A stretch of 64,000 bases of DNA from contig NZ_DJKE01000008.1 of the NCBI RefSeq assembly GCF_002434505.1, forward strand, positions 111,298 through 175,297, given 5' to 3'. The DNA comes from Brevundimonas sp. UBA6550 (GTDB taxonomy: Bacteria; Pseudomonadota; Alphaproteobacteria; Caulobacterales; Caulobacteraceae). Of this stretch, positions 1 through 8,724 are shown one piece after another (the stretch's first letter is position 1; each line of letters begins with the position of its first letter). Under the pieces are notes generated by a model, which was not told the origin of the DNA, did not search any database, and saw only the letters and a list, made by a program, of their open reading frames with translations. The position numbers were made by a program, and so were the translations under genes.

Positions 1-85
1 CGGCGTTGATCTGGGTCACGAAAAGCTCTCGGTCACGGCAAGGCCGTCCCTTGCGGAAACGCCTTCGCACCCACATTGAAGCCTC

Positions 86-802
86 ATGCTTGCTGAGCCG
101 TTAAGTCCGTCCCTTCAGAAACTGCGTCTCGACGACGGCCGGCCCGTCGAATGGGCGGTATCCGAAGCCTATGTCGACTATGCCGTCGCCGAAGCCTTCA
201 TGGAGGCGCGGGTCGCCGCCATCGCGGCGGGCGAGGCGGCCGAGATGGTCTGGCTGCTGGAACACCCGCCGCTTTATACCGCCGGGGTGTCGGCCAAGGA
301 CGAGGACCTGCTGGACGCCGGTCGGTTCCCCGTCCACCGCACGGGGCGCGGGGGGCAGTTCACCTATCACGGGCCGGGACAGCGGGTCTGCTATGTCATG
401 CTGGACATGAACCGGCGGGGCAGGGACGTGCGCTGTTTCGTGCGGGGACTGGAGCTTTGGCTGATCGGCGCCCTGTCCGACTTCGGCGTCGCGGCCGACG
501 TCCGCCCGGGCCGGGTCGGGGTGTGGGTGGAGCGTAAAGGGCCGGGCTGGTCGCGCGAGGACAAGATCGCGGCGATCGGCGTTAAGGTCCGCAAATGGGT
601 CACCTTTCATGGCATCAGTCTGAACGTCGAACCGAACCTGGATCATTTCGGCGGCATCGTGCCTTGCGGCATTCAGGAGCATGGCGTGACCAGCCTGGTC
701 GATCTAGGCGTCCTGGCCACGCTGGACGAGGCGGACGCGGCGCTGCGGCGCAGTTTCGTCTCGTTGTTCGGGCCGGTGACGACAGCGAAGGCGCCGGTCT
801 GA
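86..802 (+). CDS. lipB: Octanoyltransferase LipB
   Basis: Transfers the octanoyl group from octanoyl-ACP to lipoyl domains of 2-oxo acid dehydrogenases and GcvH, the first step of endogenous lipoate synthesis in the cytoplasm. The 238-residue length fits the family. The signature [12 protein letters not shown] lies at residues 88-99, the KIAAIGVKV block with the conserved lysine at 160-168, and PCGI with the catalytic cysteine at 192-195. The first ATG of the frame is used; no strong ribosome binding site is visible before it. The 85 bases upstream hold no recognisable gene. No lipA is seen nearby, so it appears to be a single transcription unit. Confidence 0.95.
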   Translation: MLAEPLSPSLQKLRLDDGRPVEWAVSEAYVDYAVAEAFMEARVAAIAAGEAAEMVWLLEHPPLYTAGVSAKDEDLLDAGRFPVHRTGRGGQFTYHGPGQRVCYVMLDMNRRGRDVRCFVRGLELWLIGALSDFGVAADVRPGRVGVWVERKGPGWSREDKIAAIGVKVRKWVTFHGISLNVEPNLDHFGGIVPCGIQEHGVTSLVDLGVLATLDEADAALRRSFVSLFGPVTTAKAPV

Positions 803-931
803 GCCGCGCTGCATCGCTGGGTCGCATGTGACAATGCGGCGAAATCGGGTCGTGCGGGCTTGGCAAGCGCGGGACGCATGGGGTTTAACGCTGGCCAAGC
901 GTTTACCTTTGAGAAGACCGCAGGAAACCCC

Positions 932-2416
932 ATGAACCGCATGATCGCCGCCGCATCGGCCGCCGTTCTGTCGCTGACCGTCGCCGCCGGCGCGGCCGTC
1001 GCCCAGGACTTCCGCGCCCTGGCCCAGCAGGATCTTCAGGCCGCGCACGACGCCCTGGCTGCGAACCATCCCGCAGCCGTTATTCCCGGCGCGCCCAGCG
1101 AAGCCTTCCGCAGCTGGATCGACGCGGGCCTGGCCCAGGCGAAAGCCAAGGTGGGTCAGGTCAACAGCGGCGACAGCCATGCCTATCTGATGCGCTACTA
1201 CGCCAACGGTTTCCGCGATTCGAACATCGCCATCCGCCCGACCTATGAAGGTCTGGGGCCGTTCTTCGCCACCAGCTGGCCGGGCGTGGCCACGGCCTGG
1301 CGCAACGGGGAATATGTCGTCTCCTACGCCAAGCCGGGCGTGCGCAACCTGCCGCCGGTCGGGGCGACCCTGGTCAAGTGCGGCGACAAGACCGTTGCCC
1401 AGCTGGCCGAAGAGCGGCTGGATCGCTGGGAAGGCGACCTGACCACCGAGGCCGGTCGCGTTCGCACCGCGCCCTATCTGCTGTGGAACCGCAACAATCC
1501 CTTCACCGGCGGCGTGCCGTCGCTGTGCACCTTCAAGGTCGGCCGTCGCGACCGCGACTTCCAGATGCAGCCCCAGCCCGCCGACGCCGCCGGCCTGGAG
1601 GCCGCCTATCGCGCCACCGTCTATGTGCCCGGCGCCAATCCGCTGTCGATCGAGACGGTGAACGGTCGGCCCTGGATCAATGTCCATACCCTGGCGGACG
1701 ACGCCGGTTGGGACGCCTTCTTCGCCGCTGTCGAGGCGCAGCTTCCGGCCATTCGCGGGGCGCAGGGCCTGGTCATCGACCTGCGCGGCGCCAACGGCGC
1801 CTCTCTGAACGCCACGGGTCGCGGCTATGGCCTGGCCAACCGCATCTGGACGCCCGAGTTCACCGTCAGCCGCCAGCCCGAGGCCGGCTCCATCACCTAT
1901 CGCGCCACCCAGGCCAACCGTCAGTGGTTCGTCGACACCCTGGCGCGGATGCAGGCCGATCCGCGCTTCGTCGCCGAATCCGGCCCGGTGATCGAACAGA
2001 CCCAGGCCATCGTCGCCGCCTTCGATTCGGCCCTGGCCGCCAATCAGCCCACCTTCACCCTGCCGGGTCGTCCGTCCGTGGCCGATACGGGGGCCGCCAA
2101 CCCGGTCGCCGGGCCTGTCGTGGTTCTGGTGGACGGCGGCTGCACCAGCGGTTGCCTGGACACGCTGGACCTGCTGACGCGCCTGCCGAACGTGCGCCTG
2201 GCCGGATCGGTCACGGCCGAGGATTCGATCTTCATCGAGCCCACCGTGCTGCGTCTGCCGTCGAACTATGCCGAGCTGACCTATGGCCACAAGGCCTGGA
2301 CGACGCGCCAGCGCGGCAATGACGCGCCCTTCACCCCGGCGCAGGGCCTGGCCTACACCGGCGACGCCACCGACGAAGCGGCCGTGCGCGCCTGGGTCGG
2401 AACCCTGTTCCAGTAA
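932..2416 (+). CDS. Exported S41-like (tail-specific protease fold) protein
   Basis: A 494-residue protein with a clear Sec signal peptide (MNRMIAAASAAVLSLTVAAG then AAVAQ), so it should act in the periplasm. The in-frame ATG at 932 is chosen over an upstream start at 860 because the signal peptide begins there. The C-terminal half reads like the S41 peptidase fold: a VIDLRGANGAS strand-loop near residue 275 and VVVLVDGGCTSGCLD near 395-410, where S41 enzymes carry the nucleophile region. The usual TASASE-type nucleophile motif is replaced by a Cys-Thr-Ser-Gly-Cys pattern. Substrate is unknown; it may be an active peptidase or a diverged homologue. Confidence 0.65.
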   Translation: MNRMIAAASAAVLSLTVAAGAAVAQDFRALAQQDLQAAHDALAANHPAAVIPGAPSEAFRSWIDAGLAQAKAKVGQVNSGDSHAYLMRYYANGFRDSNIAIRPTYEGLGPFFATSWPGVATAWRNGEYVVSYAKPGVRNLPPVGATLVKCGDKTVAQLAEERLDRWEGDLTTEAGRVRTAPYLLWNRNNPFTGGVPSLCTFKVGRRDRDFQMQPQPADAAGLEAAYRATVYVPGANPLSIETVNGRPWINVHTLADDAGWDAFFAAVEAQLPAIRGAQGLVIDLRGANGASLNATGRGYGLANRIWTPEFTVSRQPEAGSITYRATQANRQWFVDTLARMQADPRFVAESGPVIEQTQAIVAAFDSALAANQPTFTLPGRPSVADTGAANPVAGPVVVLVDGGCTSGCLDTLDLLTRLPNVRLAGSVTAEDSIFIEPTVLRLPSNYAELTYGHKAWTTRQRGNDAPFTPAQGLAYTGDATDEAAVRAWVGTLFQ

Positions 2417-2490
2417 CTTCGCGGTAGTCCGAGAGGCGCAAGGGGCGGGCAGGGGTGGAACCTCGGCCCGCCCCTTCCCATTTGCAGACC

Positions 2491-2985
2491 ATGACCGACT
2501 TCGCCCAACACACCGAAAGCCTGCGCTCGCCCTCCGGCTATGATCTGACGCCGCCCGACGCCGAGGAACGCGCCCGGCTGGAGGCGGACCTGAACCCGGA
2601 GGAAAAGCGTGTCCTGCTGTCGCACGGCACCGAGGCGCCGTTCTGCGGGACGCTGCTGGGCGAGAAGCGGGCCGGCGTCTTCTGCTGTCGCGAGTGCGGC
2701 CTGCCGCTGTTCCGCAGCCGCACCAAGTTCGAGAGCGGCACGGGCTGGCCCAGCTTCACCGAGCCGGTCGACGCCACCCACGTCCACGAAGTCCGCGACA
2801 CCAGCTACGGCATGATCCGCATCGAGACCCAGTGCGCCCGGTGCGGCAGCCACCAGGGCCATGTCTTTCCCGACGGCCCGCCGCCGACCGGAAATCGCTA
2901 CTGCATCAACTCCGTGGCCCTGTCGTTCGTCGCGGAGGGAGAGCCGTTGCCGGACCCGTTGGAGCGCGGCGACGGAAACGCCTGA
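2491..2985 (+). CDS. msrB: Peptide-methionine (R)-S-oxide reductase MsrB
   Basis: Reduces methionine-R-sulfoxide in proteins, a repair step after oxidative damage. The 164-residue protein has both zinc CxxC pairs (C66/C69 in CCRECG and C115/C118 in CARCG), the family block GTGWPSF at 83-89, and RYCIN with the catalytic cysteine C138. The start at 2491 (MTDFAQ) is preferred over an in-frame upstream ATG at 2455, because the extra twelve residues are not family-like. There is no signal peptide, so it is cytoplasmic. No msrA is adjacent. Confidence 0.95.
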   Translation: MTDFAQHTESLRSPSGYDLTPPDAEERARLEADLNPEEKRVLLSHGTEAPFCGTLLGEKRAGVFCCRECGLPLFRSRTKFESGTGWPSFTEPVDATHVHEVRDTSYGMIRIETQCARCGSHQGHVFPDGPPPTGNRYCINSVALSFVAEGEPLPDPLERGDGNA

Positions 2986-3033
2986 CCATCGCCTTATTCG
3001 CCGTGCTAGGATGATGTCGAAGGGAGAGGCGAA

Positions 3034-3624
3034 ATGCTGATCGCAGGTTTCTTGGCCGGCATGGCCGTGATGGCGCCGGGCGCGGACCCGGACGGGGTGG
3101 TCGCTACCGCCCCGACCAACGCCCCGACCTTGGCCCAGGCCATGAACGCCGCGCCCCAGGCCGCCGTCTCGGCGCCGACGGCCCAGGACGCTCAGCCGCA
3201 CGGCATGACCACGGAACAGCAGATCCAGAACTGGATTTCGAACCGCACGCCAGGCGCCAGTTTCGAGGAGGCGCCTGCGCCGGGTCCGCAGGACGACCGT
3301 CAGATGCATGGCATGGTCGAAGCGGGCATCGGCACCGGCGGATATCGCACCTATGGCGCGGCGGTCTCCATGCCGGTCGGCGAGAACGGACGGCTGGATC
3401 TAGCCTATCGCGAGGGGCGCAACGAGCCCTGGGGTTACGGCTATGGCTATCCGGGCCGTTATGGATTGGCGGGTCCCGGCTTCTATTCGCCCTATGGCGT
3501 GCGCGCTCGCGGCTATGGCGGCGACACCACCAGCAAGTCGCTGTCGATGGGCTTCAGCTGGAGCAAGGATCGCGATTCGGACGCGCGCGACCCTTACCGG
3601 GGGCGGATGTCCGCCTTCGACTGA
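3034..3624 (+). CDS. Exported protein of unknown function
   Basis: A 196-residue protein not assigned to a family. It begins with a short hydrophobic stretch (MLIAGFLAGMAVMAP) that may be a signal peptide. An Ala/Pro/Thr-rich linker follows (about residues 20-60), then a C-terminal part rich in Gly and Tyr (GYGYGYPGRYGLAG around 130-145) that ends in alternating hydrophobic/polar stretches suggestive of beta strands. AGGGAGAGGCG just before the ATG gives a plausible ribosome binding site. It lies between msrB and a terminator shared with the opposing tRNA-Thr. Codon use matches neighbours. An envelope-associated role is only an inference. Confidence 0.6.
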   Translation: MLIAGFLAGMAVMAPGADPDGVVATAPTNAPTLAQAMNAAPQAAVSAPTAQDAQPHGMTTEQQIQNWISNRTPGASFEEAPAPGPQDDRQMHGMVEAGIGTGGYRTYGAAVSMPVGENGRLDLAYREGRNEPWGYGYGYPGRYGLAGPGFYSPYGVRARGYGGDTTSKSLSMGFSWSKDRDSDARDPYRGRMSAFD

Positions 3625-3652
3625 AAGGGTCGAACCGACAGGTTCTGAATGC

Positions 3653-3682
3653 AAAAAGGCCCGGCGAAAGCCGGGCCTTTTC
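3653..3682. terminator. Bidirectional rho-independent terminator
   Basis: A perfect GC-rich hairpin, AAAAGGCCCGGC-GAAA-GCCGGGCCTTTT, with A's on one side and T's on the other. It sits between the plus-strand unknown gene ending at 3624 and the minus-strand tRNA-Thr gene, so it can stop transcription from both sides. Confidence 0.9.
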
Positions 3683-3692
3683 AGGTCTCAGA

Positions 3693-3767
<75 letters not shown>

Positions 3768-3848
3768 CCCGACTGAGGAAGCGGCCGTATAGCCAAACCC
3801 TTCCGGGGAGGGAAGCGGCTTTTTGACGATCTGAAAGAAAGTTTGGAC

Positions 3849-4118
3849 ATGGCCCGTGATCGCGGCATTCTGCGGCTCATGACTCGTTCTCCGCACGACG
3901 CCGTTACGCCGCCAGCCGCCCCCGCGCCCCCGTGCGTCGAGTCGCCGGCCAAGGCCGAGGCCGTGCAACCGCCCGCCGCCGCACCCGAACCAGCCCCGTC
4001 CGAAGCGGCGCGCGCCAAGGCCGAAAAGGCCATTCGCCTGGCCGCCGCCCTTCGCGCCAATCTGCGACGCCGCAAGGCGCCTGCCCGGACGCCCGCGGCG
4101 CCCAAGGACAGCAACTGA
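3849..4118 (+). CDS. Small Ala/Pro-rich protein of unknown function
   Basis: An 89-residue protein starting MARDRGILRLMTRSPHDAV; a shorter start at 3879 (MTRSPHD) is also possible. An Ala/Pro-rich, probably disordered middle is followed by a basic, helix-prone C-terminal part (EKAIRLAAALRANLRRRK) that could bind nucleic acid or another protein. The codon pattern is like the neighbours, and a GAAAG-type site precedes the ATG. It lies about 100 bases upstream of murA on the same strand and could share its transcript. I do not recognise a family. Confidence 0.55.
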   Translation: MARDRGILRLMTRSPHDAVTPPAAPAPPCVESPAKAEAVQPPAAAPEPAPSEAARAKAEKAIRLAAALRANLRRRKAPARTPAAPKDSN

Positions 4119-4220
4119 AAGTCATCGGCGCGTCGCCGCCCAGCCCTTTGGCAAGCGCCCGTCGGCTTGCTACAGAACCCTCCCCCCGAAGCGTTTCCTT
4201 CGGGCGCGCTTAAGGACCAC

Positions 4221-5510
4221 ATGGACAGCATCGCCATTCACGGCGGCGCCCAGCTTTTCGGGGATATTCCCGTCAGCGGCGCCAAGAACTCCGCCATCAA
4301 GCTGATGGCCGCCTCGATCCTGACGGATCAGCCCCTGCTGCTGACCAATATGCCGCGCCTGGCGGACACGCGGTTCCTGGGGCAACTGCTGCGCCAGTTC
4401 GGCGTGGAGGTGACCGAGCGGGACGGGGCGGACGGGCAGGAGAGCCTGTTCCACGCCAAGGACCTGACCTCGACCTTCGCCCCCTATGATCTGGTTCGCC
4501 AGATGCGGGCGTCGTTCAATGTGCTGGGGCCGCTCTTGGCGCGCACGGGCGAGGCCAAGGTCTCGCTGCCGGGCGGCTGCACCATCGGCGCGCGTCCGGT
4601 GGACCTGCACCTGCAGGCCCTGACGGCCCTGGGCGCCGAGATCGAGCTGGAAGAGGGCTATGTCACCGCCCGTGCGCCCAAGGGGCTGCGCGGCGCCGAG
4701 ATCGAATTCCCGTTCGTCTCCGTGGGTGCGACCGAACACGCCCTGTTGGCGGCGGTGCTGGCGCAGGGCACCACGGTTCTGCGTCGCGCGGCGCGTGAGC
4801 CGGAAATCGGCGATCTGGCGCACTGCCTGACCGCGATGGGCGCCAGGATCGAGGGCATCGACACCGACGTCCTGACCATCACAGGCGTCTCGTCCCTGAA
4901 CGGCGCGACCTGGTCGGTGATTCCCGACCGGATCGAGATGGGCTCCTACGCCGTCGCCGCCGCCATGGCGGGCGGCGAGGTGCGCCTGACCAAGGCGCGC
5001 GCCGAACTGATCTCGTCTTTGACCGACAAGATGATCGAGGCGGGCGTCGAGGTGTCGCCCACCGCCGACGGGGTGCTGATCAAGCGCGATCCGAAGCGGC
5101 GGCTGAAGGCCGTGGACGTGGAGACCGCCATCTATCCCGGCTTCGCCACCGACCTGCAGGCGCAGTTCATGGCCCTGATGACGACCGCCGAGGGCGTCAG
5201 CACGGTGCGTGAAACCATCTTCGAGAACCGTTTCATGCACGTGCCGGAACTGGCGCGTCTGGGCGCCGAGATTTCGGTCCACGCCGGCGAGGCCCAGGTG
5301 ACGGGCGTCGAGGTTCTGCACGGCGCCCAGGTCATGGCCACCGATCTGCGGGCCTCGATGTGCCTGGTGATCGCGGGCCTGGTCGCCGAGGGCGAGACGA
5401 CGGTGGGGCGCGTCTATCATCTGGATCGCGGGTTCGAGCGTTTGGAGGAGAAGCTCGGCGCGTGCGGCGCCGACATCCGACGCATAAAGGGAACAGGTGA
5501 TGAGCACTGA
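4221..5510 (+). CDS. murA: UDP-N-acetylglucosamine 1-carboxyvinyltransferase MurA
   Basis: Catalyses the first committed step of peptidoglycan synthesis, enolpyruvyl transfer from PEP to UDP-GlcNAc, in the cytoplasm. The protein is 429 residues. The substrate-binding [14 protein letters not shown] is at 19-32, and the catalytic cysteine, the fosfomycin target, is C120 in GGCTIGARP. The start at 4221 ([20 protein letters not shown]) matches family N-termini; an earlier in-frame start at 4167 would add unrelated residues. The stop overlaps the next gene by 11 bases, so translation of the DUF2948 gene is probably coupled to murA. Confidence 0.97.
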   Translation: MDSIAIHGGAQLFGDIPVSGAKNSAIKLMAASILTDQPLLLTNMPRLADTRFLGQLLRQFGVEVTERDGADGQESLFHAKDLTSTFAPYDLVRQMRASFNVLGPLLARTGEAKVSLPGGCTIGARPVDLHLQALTALGAEIELEEGYVTARAPKGLRGAEIEFPFVSVGATEHALLAAVLAQGTTVLRRAAREPEIGDLAHCLTAMGARIEGIDTDVLTITGVSSLNGATWSVIPDRIEMGSYAVAAAMAGGEVRLTKARAELISSLTDKMIEAGVEVSPTADGVLIKRDPKRRLKAVDVETAIYPGFATDLQAQFMALMTTAEGVSTVRETIFENRFMHVPELARLGAEISVHAGEAQVTGVEVLHGAQVMATDLRASMCLVIAGLVAEGETTVGRVYHLDRGFERLEEKLGACGADIRRIKGTGDEH

Positions 5511-6000
5511 GATCGACGCGGTCCCGCCCGTTCCCAGCACGCCGGTCGAGCCGCTGCGCCTGCTGGCGGAGGACGCCGACGATCTTCAGATCATTTCCGC
5601 CGCGCTGCAGGACGCCATCCTGCGGCCCGTCGATATCGTTTGGGAAAAGCAGGCGCGCACCCTGACCATCGCCTTCAGCCGCTTCTGCTGGGAATGCGGG
5701 GGTACGCGGGTGATGTGCGCCATGCAGTTCGGGGACGTGCTGGCGGTCAAGAGCCGTCGTCTGTCGCGCAGCCCCGACGCCTCGCTGGAGTTGCTGGCGC
5801 TGGACTTCCTGCCGACCGAGGCGCCTGGCGGCCGCGTCATCCTGATGTTCGCCGGGGGCGGCGACCTGCGGATCGACGTGGAATGTCTGGACGCCGTGGT
5901 GACGGACATCTCCGAGCGCTGGCCCGCGCGGATCGCGCCGACCCATCTGGACGGCCCCGAACTGGATGCCCTGGCACTGGACAAGGGGAATGCGGCATGA
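5500..6000 (+). CDS. DUF2948 family protein
   Basis: A 166-residue cytoplasmic protein matching the alphaproteobacterial DUF2948 family as I recall it: an acidic N-terminus, then [20 protein letters not shown], where family members begin, and a conserved FCWECGG-like segment near residues 63-70. Function is not established. The ATG at 5500 lies inside the end of murA and its stop overlaps the UPF0262 start in an ATGA, so three genes are translationally coupled. A GTG at 5497 is an alternative start one codon earlier. Confidence 0.8.
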   Translation: MSTEIDAVPPVPSTPVEPLRLLAEDADDLQIISAALQDAILRPVDIVWEKQARTLTIAFSRFCWECGGTRVMCAMQFGDVLAVKSRRLSRSPDASLELLALDFLPTEAPGGRVILMFAGGGDLRIDVECLDAVVTDISERWPARIAPTHLDGPELDALALDKGNAA

Positions 6001-6464
6001 GCGGTCCGCACAGGCTGGCCTCCGTCGAACTGGACGCCGCGACCCTGCCGGCCGCGACGGCCGAGATCGAGCATGAGCGGCGCGTCGCCATCTTCGATCT
6101 GGTGGAGAAGAACAGCTTCGAACCGCAGGGTGCGCCCGGCGGGCCGTATCGGCTGAAGCTGTCGCTCCAGGACAATCGTCTGGTGTTCGACATCGACGGC
6201 GAGGATTTCACCCGCACCTACGCCATCAGCCTGACGCCGCTGAAGGGCGTGCTGAAGGACTATCTGCTGATCTGCGACAGCTATTACGAGGCGTTGCGCG
6301 GATCGTCCCCCAGCCAGATCGAGTCGGTCGACATGGGCCGGCGCGGTCTGCACAACGAAGGCGCCGAACAGCTGAAGTCGCGGCTGGACGGCAAGATCGT
6401 GGTCGATCACGAGACCGCGCGACGGCTGTTTACGCTGCTGTGCGCCCTCTACCGTCGCGGCTGA
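5997..6464 (+). CDS. UPF0262 family protein
   Basis: A 155-residue protein resembling the alphaproteobacterial UPF0262 family: N-terminal [11 protein letters not shown], a middle [13 protein letters not shown] block and SYYEAL around residue 97. No signal peptide or membrane segment is seen. It starts on the ATGA shared with the DUF2948 stop. The order murA-DUF2948-UPF0262 suggests co-expression, but the role of the protein is unknown. About 100 bases of non-coding sequence follow before infA. Confidence 0.85.
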   Translation: MSGPHRLASVELDAATLPAATAEIEHERRVAIFDLVEKNSFEPQGAPGGPYRLKLSLQDNRLVFDIDGEDFTRTYAISLTPLKGVLKDYLLICDSYYEALRGSSPSQIESVDMGRRGLHNEGAEQLKSRLDGKIVVDHETARRLFTLLCALYRRG

Positions 6465-6567
6465 CCTCGACTATCTCTGCGTTTTCGGGCATTAGGCCCC
6501 TCCATTCCGCCCCTCGCGCCCGCCCGGCGTGGGGTCGAACGCATATTCAACGGGCGTGAGAGGCCGC

Positions 6568-6786
6568 ATGGCTAAGGAAGAACTGCTCGAGTTTCCCGGC
6601 ACCGTCAGCGAACTGCTGCCGAACGCCACCTTCCGCGTGACGCTTGAGAACGACCACGAGATCATCGCCCACACCGCCGGCAAGATGCGCAAGAACCGCA
6701 TCCGCGTGCTGGCCGGCGACAAGGTGCTGGTCGAAATGACCCCCTACGATCTGACCAAGGGTCGCATCACCTACCGCTTCAAGTAA
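6568..6786 (+). CDS. infA: Translation initiation factor IF-1
   Basis: A 72-residue single OB-fold protein that occupies the ribosomal A site during initiation. [20 protein letters not shown] and the ending KGRITYRFK are classic IF-1 sequence. The start at 6568 gives the usual family length; an upstream in-frame ATG at 6529 is not needed. Upstream GAGAGG is a plausible ribosome binding site. It leads the cluster infA-maf-RNase E/G-like-yacG. Confidence 0.98.
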   Translation: MAKEELLEFPGTVSELLPNATFRVTLENDHEIIAHTAGKMRKNRIRVLAGDKVLVEMTPYDLTKGRITYRFK

Positions 6787-6804
6787 GGGCAGGCCGGCAT
6801 TTCC

Positions 6805-7386
6805 GTGTCTGGGGCCCGTCCTGAACTTGTGCTGGCGTCGTCCAGCCCGCGTCGCATCGAACTGCTGGCGCAGGTCGGCATCACACCCGACCATATCGAC
6901 CCCGCCGATATCGACGAGACGCCGCTGAAGGGCGAAACCCCGCCGCGTCTGGCCGAGCGTCTCGCCACGTCCAAGGCGCGGGTCGTCGCGGCGCGTCGGC
7001 CCGAGGCGGTGGTCATCGCCGCCGATACGGTGGTGGCGGTCGGTCGCCGCTTTCTGGAAAAGGCGGCTGACGAGGCGGAAGCGACTCGGTTTCTGAAACT
7101 TCTGTCCGGGCGCAATCACCGCGTCTTCACCGGGGTCGCCGTGGTGCGGGACGGGAAACTGTCGGCGCGCGTCAGCGAAACCCGCGTCGCCTTCAAGCCG
7201 CTGTCCGACCACGAGATCGCGACCTATGTCGCCACCGGCGACTGGCGCGGCAAGGCCGGGGCCTATGGCATCCAGGGACCGGCCGGCGCCTTCGTCCAGC
7301 GAATCGTCGGCAGCCATCCTTCGGTGATGGGCCTTCCTTTGTATGAGGCGGTTCAACTGCTGCACGGCGTCGGTTGGCGGCCGTGA
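6805..7386 (+). CDS. Maf-like nucleotide pyrophosphatase
   Basis: A 193-residue member of the Maf/YhdE family, which hydrolyses non-canonical or regular NTPs to NMPs and is linked to septum control and housecleaning. The N-terminal LVLASSSPRRIELL (residues 8-21) is the signature, followed by IAADTVVAV (71-79) and the FTGVAVV strand. The start is GTG at 6805, 18 bases after the infA stop. Its stop overlaps the next start in GTGA. The substrate subclass cannot be fixed by eye. Confidence 0.92.
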   Translation: MSGARPELVLASSSPRRIELLAQVGITPDHIDPADIDETPLKGETPPRLAERLATSKARVVAARRPEAVVIAADTVVAVGRRFLEKAADEAEATRFLKLLSGRNHRVFTGVAVVRDGKLSARVSETRVAFKPLSDHEIATYVATGDWRGKAGAYGIQGPAGAFVQRIVGSHPSVMGLPLYEAVQLLHGVGWRP

Positions 7387-8417
7387 GCGGGCCGGTCGAG
7401 GTCTTCCTCGACGAAACCCCGGGCGAGACGCGCGGCGCGATCCTGCGAAACGGCCGGTTCACCCATCTTCTTATTCAGCGCGAGAGCGACGTGGCGCAGA
7501 TGCAGCTGGGCGCCCGTTCGATCGGGCGGGTGGTCGAGGTCAATCCCGGGCTGCGCGGCGCCTTTGTCGATCTGGGCGCCGGTGCGCGCGCTTTCCTGCC
7601 CTTCAATCGCAATGATCGGCTGACCCAGGGGCAGAGGCTCGAAGTCGTCGTCTCGGCGGAGCCGCGATTCGGCAAGGGCGCCGTCGTTCGCCGCCTGGGG
7701 TCGGGGGAGGGCGCGCCGCGCCTGATCCAGAAAGCGCCAAGCGTCGCCGACCAGTTGCGCGCGCTCGCGCCCGGCGAGGAATCAGTCGTTGGGATCGCGG
7801 CGATCGACGCGGTTATGGAAGCCGAGGAGGAGGCGCTTGCGCGAACCCATCTCTTTCCCGCGCATGGCCTCGATCTGTCGCTGGAGCGCACTCGCGCCCT
7901 GATCGCCATCGACATCGACCATGCGCCCACGCCCGGCCGCGATCCGAAACAGGGCAGGGCGGCGGCGAATCGCGAGGGATTGAACCAGGCGGCGCGTCTG
8001 ATCGGTCTGCGCCGTTGGGGCGGCCTCGTGGTCGTCGATCTGGTCGGGGACGGACGGGACGCGGCGGCGCAATCCGAGGCGGTTCGCGCCGCCTTCGGCC
8101 ATGAAGCGCAGGCGGTGTTCGGCCCCGTCAGCCGGTTCGGCCTGCTGGAGCTATCCTTGCCCTGGCGTCACACGCCGCTGGAGGACGTGCTGCTGGACGT
8201 CGATGGCCGACCTTCGCTCCAGACCCGCGCCCAGGCTTTGGTCCGCAGGTTGAGGCGACATCTGTTGGCCGATACGGCTGCGCCCCGCATCGTCGCACGT
8301 TGCACGCCGGAGGAGGCGGCCGTTCTCGCCCCATTAGTCGAACGTCTGGGGCCGCGCGCCGCAGTTCGGCCGGACGCCGCCGTCGCCGCCGGACGCGGCC
8401 ATATAGAAGAGACCTGA
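7383..8417 (+). CDS. Short RNase E/G-family endoribonuclease
   Basis: A 344-residue protein with an S1-like RNA-binding part near residues 40-80 (IGRVVEVNPGLRGAFVDLG) and an RNase E/G catalytic part. IAIDID near 178 and VVVDL near 220 correspond to the two metal-binding aspartates of the RNase E catalytic core, and SRFGLLELS matches the SRFGLLEMS block. It ends before the zinc-link CPxCxG and small domain of full RNase E/G, so it is much shorter than RNase G (about 490). The start is GTG at 7383, overlapping the maf stop. It may process rRNA or act in a narrower role. Confidence 0.85.
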   Translation: MSGPVEVFLDETPGETRGAILRNGRFTHLLIQRESDVAQMQLGARSIGRVVEVNPGLRGAFVDLGAGARAFLPFNRNDRLTQGQRLEVVVSAEPRFGKGAVVRRLGSGEGAPRLIQKAPSVADQLRALAPGEESVVGIAAIDAVMEAEEEALARTHLFPAHGLDLSLERTRALIAIDIDHAPTPGRDPKQGRAAANREGLNQAARLIGLRRWGGLVVVDLVGDGRDAAAQSEAVRAAFGHEAQAVFGPVSRFGLLELSLPWRHTPLEDVLLDVDGRPSLQTRAQALVRRLRRHLLADTAAPRIVARCTPEEAAVLAPLVERLGPRAAVRPDAAVAAGRGHIEET

Positions 8418-8420
8418 CCG

Positions 8421-8621
8421 ATGTCGATCTGCCCCATCTGCCGCAAGGCCGACGCTGATCCCAAATACAAGCCCTTCTGCTCGCGCCGGTGTTCCGAGGT
8501 GGATCTGCAGCGCTGGTTCACCGGCGCCTACGCCATTCCCGCCGCCCTGGACGAAGGCGCCGAAGATGATGACGAAAACGATGGATTGGGCGCTGGACAG
8601 GCGCAAAAGCCTCCCCTATAG
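8421..8621 (+). CDS. yacG: DNA gyrase inhibitor YacG-type zinc protein
   Basis: A 66-residue protein with the four zinc cysteines C4, C7, C20 and C24 (CPIC and CSRRC), then the DLQRWFTGAYAIP stretch typical of YacG, and an acidic tail. In E. coli the protein inhibits gyrase. The start follows the RNase E/G-like stop by three bases, so it is the last gene of the infA operon before tRNA-Phe. Confidence 0.9.
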   Translation: MSICPICRKADADPKYKPFCSRRCSEVDLQRWFTGAYAIPAALDEGAEDDDENDGLGAGQAQKPPL

Positions 8622-8648
8622 ACCCGCCTCTCGCGACGCCGCGTCGGC

Positions 8649-8724
8649 GCCTGGATAGCTCAGCTGGTAGAGCAGCGGATTGAAAATCCGCGTGTCGGTG
8701 GTTCGAACCCGCCTCCAGGCACCA
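8649..8724 (+). tRNA. tRNA-Phe (anticodon GAA)
   Basis: A 76-base cloverleaf with acceptor GCCTGGA/TCCAGGC, anticodon stem GGATT/AATCC closing a loop that contains GAA, a GGTTCGA T loop, discriminator A and encoded CCA. Confidence 0.97.

Noticed and set aside
704..2290. Long minus-strand frame opposite the S41-like gene
   Set aside because: Its composition (Gly, Arg, His, Gln rich) is that of a codon-position shadow; the plus gene has a signal peptide and protein-like order.
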